IMG/VR virus record: IMGVR_UViG_3300032268_000661
Coordinates: 1-25,730 of that record
DNA: 25,730 nucleotides
From: a virus
Direction: 5' to 3' (one strand)
In this document: positions 1-6,064 of the stretch, piece by piece
Layout of the letters: the number at the start of each line of letters is the position of its first letter
How positions within the stretch are numbered: the first letter of the stretch is position 1
Translations under genes and position numbers: made by a program
The notes under the pieces: model-generated
The model's input: only the letters and a program-made list of their open reading frames with translations
The model's database searches: none
What the model was told of the DNA's origin: nothing

Positions 1-1
1 C

Positions 2-376
2 AAGGGCAAGGAAAAGGCCGACAAGGAAGCTGCCAAGATTGCTGCGAAGGCTGACGCTGAGAAGACGAAGGAAGCCAGCAAGATGCCCGAGCAGAACGGC
101 GTCCGGCGTCCGAAGCCCGACACCCTGTGTGGCAAGGCCTGGGCCATCTTTGACCAAGTCTCTGCCAAGAACCAGGCGACCGCGTCCATTGGTGAATCCA
201 TGGAAGCTGCACGCACCCAGGGCCTGAACGAAGCGAACGTCCGTGCTGAATACGCCCGGTGGCGCAAGTTCTACGGTGTGACAGGCCGTGTTGCTGCGCC
301 GAAGCAGGCTGAAGTTCCGCCCGCTCCGCCTGCTCCGGAAGTTTCTACAACCCCGGAAACCGTTCCCGCCGAATAG
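2..376 (+). CDS. Hypothetical phage protein, 5' end outside window
   Basis: The reading frame is open from base 2 to the TAG at 374-376, so the true start probably lies upstream of the window; an internal ATG at 83 would give 97 aa. The visible protein has three parts. The first is a Lys/Ala/Glu-rich, probably helical stretch. The second is a compact middle part with DTLCGKAWAIFDQVSAKN and a C-terminal AEYARWRKFYGV, which looks like a small helical or winged-helix type fold seen in short phage hypothetical proteins. The third is a Pro/Ala-rich tail (PPAPPAPEV). I do not recognise a function. It lies upstream of the deazaguanine operon, separated by a strong hairpin, so it may belong to a different transcription unit. 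Confidence 0.7.
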   Translation, partial: KGKEKADKEAAKIAAKADAEKTKEASKMPEQNGVRRPKPDTLCGKAWAIFDQVSAKNQATASIGESMEAARTQGLNEANVRAEYARWRKFYGVTGRVAAPKQAEVPPAPPAPEVSTTPETVPAE

Positions 377-403
377 GCTGGAACAACTATCCCCCGCAAC
401 CTC

Positions 404-429
404 CTAAGGGTGCAACCCTGCACCCTTAG
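404..429 (+). promoter_or_regulatory. Perfect 11-bp hairpin ahead of queE
   Basis: CTAAGGGTGCA (404-414) pairs perfectly with TGCACCCTTAG (419-429) around a 4-nt loop, ACCC. There is no T run after it, so it is not a classical intrinsic terminator. It sits 8 nt upstream of the queE ribosome binding site GGAGGG (438-443), which itself lies in the palindrome CCTCCGGAGG (433-442). It could terminate or protect the upstream transcript, or affect queE translation. I see no preQ1 riboswitch consensus here. Confidence 0.6.
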
Positions 430-446
430 AAACCTCCGGAGGGCTC

Positions 447-1169
447 ATGCAGCTCAACAAACAACCAATCGAAAAACGTATCTCCCGGGCTGATGGTTGC
501 CTGGAAGTGCATAGCAGCTTCTACACCATCCAAGGTGAAGGCCCGTTCTGCGGAACCCCTTCCATGTTCGTGCGCCTTGCGGGCTGCAACCTCCAGTGTC
601 CGTTCTGTGACACGGAATACAGCGACAAGCGGACCCTGCTTGCACCCGAAGAAATACTGGCGCACATTATTGACACGATGCCCGTGGCAATTTCCGGCCT
701 TGTGGTTATCACCGGCGGTGAACCTTTCCGCCAGAACCTGACCCCGCTGTTGGAGCTACTAACGGCCCGGGGTTACTACGTCCAGATCGAAACGAATGGG
801 ACGTTGGAACCATCCACCTTCATTTATTCTTGGGACATCAGCAAGAGGCAGGGTGCCTACATTGTTTGCAGCCCCAAGACAGGCAAGGTTCATCCGTTTG
901 TCTGGGCCCAAGCGTGCTGCGCCAAGTATGTGATGGCCGCTGAAGATGTAGTCAGCGACGGTCTGCCTGTCACCGCACTGGGCCACACCGCGAACCCGCG
1001 CCTTGCCCGACCGCCTATCCTGTGGCCCAACCACATGATCTATTTGCAGCCCATGGACGCGCAGGACTACGAAGAGAACCAGCGCAACATCCAAGCGGTC
1101 CGCGAGTCGTGCATGGAGCACGGCTACATCCTGCAACTGCAAATCCACAAGCTGATTGGAGTAGAATGA
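447..1169 (+). CDS. queE: 7-carboxy-7-deazaguanine synthase (QueE)
   Basis: Radical SAM enzyme that converts 6-carboxy-tetrahydropterin to 7-carboxy-7-deazaguanine (CDG), third step of the preQ0 pathway. The 240-aa protein has the family hallmarks in order: FYTIQGEGPFCGTPSMFVRL (substrate and SAM region, about 25-44), the CX3CX2C iron-sulfur motif GCNLQCPFCDT (C47, C51, C54), and the SAM-binding ITGGEP (88-93) followed by a QIETNGT strand. The ATG at 447 is preceded by GGAGGG at 438-443. It is the first gene of the operon, and its TGA overlaps the queC ATG. The stretch after the ETNGT strand (SPKTGKVHPFVW, CCAKYVM) fits the usual QueE C-terminal half. Family assignment is firm. In phages this gene normally supplies a DNA-modification precursor rather than tRNA queuosine. 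Confidence 0.95.
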   Translation: MQLNKQPIEKRISRADGCLEVHSSFYTIQGEGPFCGTPSMFVRLAGCNLQCPFCDTEYSDKRTLLAPEEILAHIIDTMPVAISGLVVITGGEPFRQNLTPLLELLTARGYYVQIETNGTLEPSTFIYSWDISKRQGAYIVCSPKTGKVHPFVWAQACCAKYVMAAEDVVSDGLPVTALGHTANPRLARPPILWPNHMIYLQPMDAQDYEENQRNIQAVRESCMEHGYILQLQIHKLIGVE

Positions 1170-1957
1170 TGAAGAAAGCACTTGTCGTCCTTTCGGGCGG
1201 GCAGGACTCAACGACCTGTCTTTTCTGGGCGTTGCAGTTCTATGACGAGGTCCATGCGATCACGTTCGACTACGGGCAGCGGCATCGAATTGAGGTCCAG
1301 GCTGCAATGCAGGTCGCGCAGATGGCTGGCGTTATGGACCGGCACGAAATCTGCAAGGTAGGCGACCTGCTTGACAGCACCAGCCCGCTGACCAGTGGGA
1401 ACGAGCTGGAGCAATACACCGACCCGGAACAGATGGAAGCGGTGATTGGCGACCGGCGCGAGAAGACGTTTGTCCCCATGCGTAACGCTCTGTTCCTGAC
1501 GCTCGCCGCCAACCGCGCTGAGGCGCATGGAATCACGGACATCATTACTGGCGTCTGTCAGATGGACAATGCGAATTACGACGACTGCCGGGAGGTGTTT
1601 ATCCGGGCGACCGAAGCCTACATCAACACGGCGCTCGGGCATGACCACAGAGGCACGCCGCCTATCCGGATTGTGACCCCGCTGATGCACGCGACCAAGG
1701 AACAGACGGTTCACATCGCGTTTGCGAATCCGAAGTGCTGGGAAGCGTTGGCCTACAGCCACACCAGCTACGACGGCAAGTATCCGCCCACCGACATGAA
1801 CCATGCCAACGTCCTGCGGGCCGATGGGTTCGCAAAGGCCGGGAGGCCCGACCCGCTTGTGGTGCGGGCTTGGCGGGATGGTTTGATGGAGCTTCCGTCG
1901 ACCGACAACTACAGCCGGGAGTCCATGGTTGACGCCGGGTTCGGTTGGGCGGAGTAA
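1166..1957 (+). CDS. queC: QueC-like 7-cyano-7-deazaguanine synthase, zinc-site Cys replaced
   Basis: ATP-dependent enzyme of the adenine nucleotide alpha-hydrolase fold that turns CDG first into the amide (ADG) and then the nitrile preQ0. The 263-aa protein has the PP-loop SGGQDSTT (10-17), TFDYGQRH (33-40), the FVPMRNALFL segment and TGVCQMDNANYDDCR. In the C-terminal zinc site of known QueC proteins (TCYNG...CGxCxxC-LR), the aligned residues here are TSYDG (S201) and TDMNHAN (T209, N212, N215) followed by VLRADGF. All four zinc-ligand Cys are therefore replaced by Ser, Thr, Asn and Asn, although the surrounding fold and the spacing are kept. The start is ATG 1166 (ATGA overlap with queE) or ATG 1169, both behind GGAG at 1158-1161. 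The enzyme may be active without zinc, may stop at the amide, or may use another acceptor. Confidence 0.88.
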   Translation: MMKKALVVLSGGQDSTTCLFWALQFYDEVHAITFDYGQRHRIEVQAAMQVAQMAGVMDRHEICKVGDLLDSTSPLTSGNELEQYTDPEQMEAVIGDRREKTFVPMRNALFLTLAANRAEAHGITDIITGVCQMDNANYDDCREVFIRATEAYINTALGHDHRGTPPIRIVTPLMHATKEQTVHIAFANPKCWEALAYSHTSYDGKYPPTDMNHANVLRADGFAKAGRPDPLVVRAWRDGLMELPSTDNYSRESMVDAGFGWAE

Positions 1958-1960
1958 CCC

Positions 1961-2968
1961 ATGGAACAAGGTGCAGGCAACCAGTTGACGGACGCAGCCG
2001 GTGTGAAATGGATGGACATGCTGAGCGGGATATTGAACTGCTCGCTCGGGCATGGTTCTTCCGTTGTGTCAGAAGCACTTCGCGAGGTCGCAAATAGCGG
2101 CCTCGTTAACAGCTATGACAAGACAACCCTTAACGCGCAAGCGTTGATGTCCCTTCTTGGGGAATACGACAACCGATACACCTGGAAGCTACTGAATACG
2201 GGCGCTGAAGCGGTTGAGCGGGCGGTGCAACTGTGGGCAGCGGTGGTTGGCGGTCGCCCTGTAGTCGCGGTCCTCAAGGACAGCTTCCACGGGAAGAGCA
2301 TCACCATGTCCGGCATCCGGTATGACGTTCCATGGGGCAACCCGTTTGACGTTCTTACCATTGACCCGGATGGGGTCGTGCCCCATTTCGACATGCTGTT
2401 CTTTGAACCCGTCAAAGGGTGGAACGGTGAGCGTCCAGACGAAGAGAAGCTTCTGGCGTTGTGCAACGAGCGGTCCGCCATACTGGTAGCGGACGAGATG
2501 ATTACCGGCTTCGGGCGGTGTGGTCAACGCTTCCTGAGTAAGCACGCAGACATGATTATTTCCGGGAAGGGTCTGGCACAAGGGGTTCCGCTTGCGGTCC
2601 TAGGTGCACGACACGCAATCAGCCCAGCGAAGTTTGCCATCGGGTGGAACACAACCTGTGGCGGGAACAACCTGTCAGCGACGGTGGGCCTGCATGTCCT
2701 GCGCCACCTGATGCAGCACGAAGGGGAGTTGCGGAACAAGGCGGGATGGATAGAAGACCGCCTTGTGAGCATGGGGTTCAGCGCAATGGGGGCGCTGGGC
2801 TTTAAGACCATGAAGCGTCCGCATTCAGAAATGCGACCCGTGTTCGAACAGAACCGTGTAATCGCATCCTGGCATGACCCGTTCCTGCGGGTCGGCCCCT
2901 CCTTTGCAACCGTAAAGCGGGACATGGACCACCTGGAAGCTGTTCTCAGACTGGCGGAGATGCGATGA
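1961..2968 (+). CDS. Class III PLP-dependent aminotransferase-like protein
   Basis: Fold type I PLP enzyme related to glutamate-1-semialdehyde aminomutase and omega-aminotransferases. Class III motifs appear in order: SLGHGSS (28-34), LLNTGAEAVERAVQ (77-90), DSFHGK (107-112), LVADEMITGFGRCG with the PLP-ring aspartate D178, SGKGLAQG with the Schiff-base lysine K203, and NTTCGGNNLSA. The key catalytic residues are present, so it should be active. At 335 aa it is short against the usual ~430, lacking much of the N-terminal region and part of the C-terminal domain. It starts 4 nt after queC with GGAG at 1951-1954, and its stop overlaps the next ATG. It is not part of the known preQ0 pathway. Its place in the operon suggests that it makes or processes an amine used to decorate the deazaguanine. 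The substrate is unknown. Confidence 0.85.
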   Translation: MEQGAGNQLTDAAGVKWMDMLSGILNCSLGHGSSVVSEALREVANSGLVNSYDKTTLNAQALMSLLGEYDNRYTWKLLNTGAEAVERAVQLWAAVVGGRPVVAVLKDSFHGKSITMSGIRYDVPWGNPFDVLTIDPDGVVPHFDMLFFEPVKGWNGERPDEEKLLALCNERSAILVADEMITGFGRCGQRFLSKHADMIISGKGLAQGVPLAVLGARHAISPAKFAIGWNTTCGGNNLSATVGLHVLRHLMQHEGELRNKAGWIEDRLVSMGFSAMGALGFKTMKRPHSEMRPVFEQNRVIASWHDPFLRVGPSFATVKRDMDHLEAVLRLAEMR

Positions 2969-3975
2969 TGGCTGTTATCGGAATTGACATTGACGGCACC
3001 CTGTCCAAGGGCGGGGAGTGGCAGGGCGGTGACTATATCCCTGCACCGGATGCGCGGATGGCAGCACTGGTGGCGGAGCTTGCGGCACGGGGTCACCGCT
3101 TGTTCGCGTGGACCTGCCGCGCTGACTACGTTGTGTCCAAGTGGCTGGCGGAGCACAACCTCATCCAGTATTTCGAAGGGGTGAACTACTCGCCCTATCC
3201 CACCGAGAGTGGCAAGGCGAGCTTTGACTTCTACATCGGGGACGAGGCAATTCGCTGGGACGAAAACCCGAAGCGCATCCTGGAGCTGATCCACATTAAC
3301 TCTGTTGGCAAAGGCCCCGCTGACTTTGACCGGGACCATTTCTTCAGCAGCCACAACCCGAGACCATACCTCGCAGGGGTGGGCGTTGCGTATGTGGACC
3401 AGTTTGAAGAGCACTGGAAAACAGCATGGACTAGGCACCAGCAGAGCGGGAAGACTATCGCGTTCCTGACCATCTGTTCCCATGCGAAACCCTACAGCAA
3501 GTCCTTCATCCACACGTCTATCCGGGCAGCGCTGTTCCGGGAAGGCTACCTTGGGGCGTGCGACTACATCCACATCTCCAACGCGGGAATCATCCCTGCG
3601 AGTGCGGAAATGGACTACCCTTTCAACGCCTACGATTGGAACGGTGACCTCTGCACCCCGGAGGTGAAGCAATACCACATCGAAGCAATCAAGCGCCGCT
3701 TCACTGAGTGGCTGCGGATGAAAGATTGCAGCTACGACCGCATCGTCATTTATCTGCGCGAGGGTGGCAACACCATCGGAGCAGTCCGGGCAGCTCTACA
3801 GGAGTTTGAGTCCGGCGCGAGTCACCGCCCGTGGTCGACCAAAGTGACGGTCGTTGCTGCATCCGCAGAAGAAGAACATTATCCGCAGTTTGTCCAGACC
3901 CGTGACCCGGACGACTGTCTCACCAGTGCAGGCAACCTGCATCATCTTACTGTTGCAATCGGAGGACACAAATGA
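2965..3975 (+). CDS. HAD-like domain fused to ArcS-like (DUF5591-type) domain
   Basis: Two-domain protein of 336 aa. The N-terminal part (about 1-115) is HAD-superfamily-like: motif I GIDIDGTL with D8 and D10, FAWTCR (47-52), a lysine at K84 and FYIGDEAIRWDE (89-100). It resembles small HAD phosphatases. The C-terminal part carries FLTICSHAKPYSKSFIH (167-183), which fits the archaeosine synthase ArcS signature C-X3-KPY-X2-S-X2-H exactly (C171, K175-Y177, S180, H183). It is followed by ISNAGIIPASAEMDYPFNAY, matching the ArcS segment with the SPlGlVPrElE...YPa..YD pattern. ArcS attaches lysine to preQ0 in archaeal tRNA. Here the likely target is preQ0 in DNA or the free base. No PUA RNA-binding domain is visible. 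The gene is coupled to both neighbours by ATGA overlaps. The ArcS-like call rests on the motif; the substrate is inferred. Confidence 0.75.
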   Translation: MMAVIGIDIDGTLSKGGEWQGGDYIPAPDARMAALVAELAARGHRLFAWTCRADYVVSKWLAEHNLIQYFEGVNYSPYPTESGKASFDFYIGDEAIRWDENPKRILELIHINSVGKGPADFDRDHFFSSHNPRPYLAGVGVAYVDQFEEHWKTAWTRHQQSGKTIAFLTICSHAKPYSKSFIHTSIRAALFREGYLGACDYIHISNAGIIPASAEMDYPFNAYDWNGDLCTPEVKQYHIEAIKRRFTEWLRMKDCSYDRIVIYLREGGNTIGAVRAALQEFESGASHRPWSTKVTVVAASAEEEHYPQFVQTRDPDDCLTSAGNLHHLTVAIGGHK

Positions 3976-4445
3976 CATACCGTTCCAGCAAGACCTACGG
4001 CCACGAGATTGGTCTCTCGTGTTGCTTTCGTCAGTGGCGGGCCCAGAGCCATTGCCGCTTCCTGCATGGATACGCGCTGTCCGTGCATGTTGAGTTCGAA
4101 GCTACCGAGCTCGACCACCAGAATTGGGTTGTCGACTTTGGTTCGCTGAAGTCTTTCAAGGGCACCCTGGAGGACACGTTTGACCACAAGACGCTCGTCG
4201 CCGAGGATGACCCCAAGCTCCAGTGCTTCGTTGCATTGGAAGAGATTGGCCTGGCCGACATTGTGATCGTGGAGGCGGTAGGCTGCGAAGCCTTTGCGAA
4301 GCTAATCTACGACTACACCGAGGTCTGGCTGAAGGACAACGGATACGCACCCCGCGTCCGCTGCCACCACATCACGGTCCGTGAGCATGGGGCCAACAGC
4401 GCCAGCTTCTACGCACCCCTGAGCGTGGAGAACATCGCGCAATGA
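3972..4445 (+). CDS. queD: QueD-like 6-carboxytetrahydropterin synthase family protein
   Basis: Member of the PTPS/QueD family, expected to convert dihydroneopterin triphosphate to 6-carboxy-tetrahydropterin. The 157-aa protein has HCRFLHGYALSV (C28 as the catalytic Cys, H32 as a zinc ligand), WVVDFGSLK (52-60), FDHKTL (70-75, catalytic His) and VREHGANSA near the end. Compared with standard QueD, the first zinc His (AAH) is replaced by the FRQWR region and the second His of HGH is Tyr (Y34). Only one of the three canonical ligands is clearly kept. I recall this FRQWR/HGY form from alphaproteobacterial QueD-like proteins, so it looks like a subfamily rather than a broken gene. A CDG decarboxylase role (DpdL-like) is an alternative. 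ATGA overlaps join it to both neighbours. Confidence 0.85.
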   Translation: MTYRSSKTYGHEIGLSCCFRQWRAQSHCRFLHGYALSVHVEFEATELDHQNWVVDFGSLKSFKGTLEDTFDHKTLVAEDDPKLQCFVALEEIGLADIVIVEAVGCEAFAKLIYDYTEVWLKDNGYAPRVRCHHITVREHGANSASFYAPLSVENIAQ

Positions 4446-5044
4446 CCCAGGGCTTCAAGAGTGCAGCGCACATTGCCCGCCGGGAGCGGATGTCCAAAAG
4501 CATCCGCGAGCTGTTACTGGACATTGAAGACGTCCACATCCATGACGATCTGCGGGGTGGCTTGGTTGAAACCCCGGACAGGGTTGCCAAGGCATGGGAG
4601 TTCTGGACCAGTGGCTATGACATGGACCCAGCCGAGACCTTGAAGACGTTCGAAGATGGTGCGGAGGGTGTGGACGAGATGGTCGTGGTGAAAGACATCC
4701 CTGTCTATTCACACTGCGAGCACCACATGGCAGCAATCTTCGGGATCGCCACCATCGGCTATCTGCCCGACAAGCGCATCGTGGGGCTGAGCAAGCTGTC
4801 ACGTCTGGTAAACGTCTATGCTCGGCGGTTGCAGGTGCAGGAGCGCATGACCTGCCAGATTGCGGATGCTATGATGCAGCACCTTGCCCCGCTGGGCTGC
4901 GGTGTGGTCATCAAGGCGCGGCATATGTGCATGGAGTCGCGGGGCGTCTGCCAGCAGGGGCATCACACTGTGACCAGCGCCTTGCGAGGTATGTTCAAAG
5001 AAGACCCCATCGTTCGAGCTGAATTTTTGCAGCTTGCACGGTAG
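4442..5044 (+). CDS. folE: GTP cyclohydrolase I
   Basis: Converts GTP to 7,8-dihydroneopterin triphosphate, the first committed step of pterin and 7-deazaguanine synthesis. The 200-aa length is normal for bacterial FolE. Visible motifs are ETPDRVAKAW (43-52), VYSHCEHHMAAIFG with zinc ligands C92 and H95, GLSKLSRLVNVYARRLQVQE, and ARHMCMESRGV with the third zinc ligand C163, then HTVTSALRG. All catalytic and metal residues are present. The start ATG overlaps the queD stop (ATGA). It is the last gene of the deazaguanine operon and is followed by an intrinsic terminator at 5066-5092. A phage-borne FolE would raise precursor supply above the host level when the phage must modify many DNA guanines. 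Confidence 0.96.
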   Translation: MTQGFKSAAHIARRERMSKSIRELLLDIEDVHIHDDLRGGLVETPDRVAKAWEFWTSGYDMDPAETLKTFEDGAEGVDEMVVVKDIPVYSHCEHHMAAIFGIATIGYLPDKRIVGLSKLSRLVNVYARRLQVQERMTCQIADAMMQHLAPLGCGVVIKARHMCMESRGVCQQGHHTVTSALRGMFKEDPIVRAEFLQLAR

Positions 5045-5062
5045 CTCGCCACCTGCTATACT
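5034..5062 (+). promoter_or_regulatory. Sigma70-type extended -10 promoter for the dpdA operon
   Basis: TTGCAC at 5034-5039 (-35, two mismatches to TTGACA), a 17-nt spacer, and TATACT at 5057-5062 preceded by TG at 5054-5055 (extended -10, TGnTATACT). The -35 overlaps the end of folE. The predicted transcript start, about 7 nt downstream of the -10, falls inside the terminator stem at 5066-5087. It would drive dpdA, the clamp-like gene and the polymerase. Confidence 0.6.
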
Positions 5063-5065
5063 ACA

Positions 5066-5092
5066 GGGAGCGTCTTCGGACGCTTCCTTTTT
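5066..5092 (+). terminator. Intrinsic terminator with UUCG tetraloop after folE
   Basis: GGGAGCGTC (5066-5074) pairs with GACGCTTCC (5079-5087) as a 9-bp stem with one G-U pair, closed by a C(UUCG)G tetraloop and followed by five Ts (5088-5092). It ends the queE-folE operon. It lies just downstream of the predicted promoter, so it would also be the very 5' end of the dpdA transcript. Confidence 0.85.
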
Positions 5093-5104
5093 CGAGGGGG
5101 ACTA

Positions 5105-6064
5105 ATGGACATCTATATGGCAGCGGTCTATTCAAACAGCTACATGCCTGGAATGAACCGATACGTGAAGCTGACAGAACGCGAACGAGATGTTGTGGCC
5201 ACACTGCCCAACATTCTAGAGTCCTGGCACTACGTCGGGAAGCAAAGCTTCGTGGACCATATGAGGAAGAACCAAGCGCGCATATTCCTTGACAGCGGTG
5301 CCTTCTCCGCCTACTCCCTGGGCGTTGAGTTGTCCGTGAGCGAATACTGTGATTATATTGTTCGGAACCAAGACATCCTAAGGGTGGAAGGGGATGACAT
5401 TATGGCGTCGGTGTTGGACGGTATTGGTGACCCGTTGCAGACGTGGCGCAACCAGAACGAAATGGAAATGCGGTTCAAGGCGGACTACGGTTTGAACCTG
5501 AGGCCCCTGCCCTGCTTCCACGCGGGTGAGGACGAACGGTATCTGGAGCACTACGTTGCCAACTACGAATACATCACACTTGGCGGGATGGTGGGCAGCT
5601 CCACGAAGCAGTTGATGGTCTGGTTGGACCGCATCTGGGACCGCTTCCTGACCGACGGTGCAGGGAACCCGAAGCTGAAGGTGCATGGGTTCGGGATTAC
5701 CTCGGTTCCCATTATGAACGAATATCCGTGGTATAGCTGCGACTCATCCTCCTGGATCCAGTCGGCAGCATTCGGGTCCGTTATTATGCCCGGGGTGAGC
5801 GCCAATGCACCCGCGTGGCCCATTAACGTGTCCGAAAAGTCCCCAAGCAGACACGACGCCAACCAGCACATGACAACCCTGTCCCCGGTTGAGGTGGACT
5901 ACCTGTTCCAAGTGCTGGAAAAGAATGGATTTACCTACGAGCGCCTGTCCTCCGTCTACGAGTCCCGCGCCGCCTACAACCTGTGGGCGTTCGGCGTAGT
6001 CAACGCAATGATCAACGCGTCCGGAAATGAACGGTTCAAGGCGCAAGTTAGGGAGCTGTTCTAA
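5105..6064 (+). CDS. dpdA: DpdA-type DNA deazaguanine transglycosylase
   Basis: TGT-like enzyme that exchanges guanine in DNA for a 7-deazaguanine base. The 319-aa protein shows the phage DpdA pattern: ARIFLDSGAFSAYS (58-71; D63 corresponds to the DSGG aspartate of TGT), LDGIGDP (104-110), ITLGGMVGSS (157-166, base-binding loop), VHGFGITS (193-200) and SCDSSSW (211-217) with the likely nucleophile D213. There is no TGT zinc-site or PUA domain, as expected for DNA-directed members. The start at 5105 follows GAGGGGG (5094-5100). It is the first gene of the second operon, and its TAA overlaps the next ATG (TAATG). Its presence shows that the adjacent preQ0 genes serve DNA modification rather than tRNA. 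I cannot assign the DpdA subgroup by eye. Confidence 0.9.
   Translation: MDIYMAAVYSNSYMPGMNRYVKLTERERDVVATLPNILESWHYVGKQSFVDHMRKNQARIFLDSGAFSAYSLGVELSVSEYCDYIVRNQDILRVEGDDIMASVLDGIGDPLQTWRNQNEMEMRFKADYGLNLRPLPCFHAGEDERYLEHYVANYEYITLGGMVGSSTKQLMVWLDRIWDRFLTDGAGNPKLKVHGFGITSVPIMNEYPWYSCDSSSWIQSAAFGSVIMPGVSANAPAWPINVSEKSPSRHDANQHMTTLSPVEVDYLFQVLEKNGFTYERLSSVYESRAAYNLWAFGVVNAMINASGNERFKAQVRELF

Noticed and set aside
377-446. Possible preQ1 riboswitch in the queE leader
   Set aside because: The short leader contains one simple hairpin. I could not find the preQ1-I or preQ1-II conserved segments, and the A-rich tail that pairs in the pseudoknot is absent.
2524-3678. 384-codon open frame on the minus strand across the aminotransferase and ArcS-like genes
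   Set aside because: It spans two coupled genes with clear motifs on the plus strand and has no motif of its own; it is an antisense shadow.
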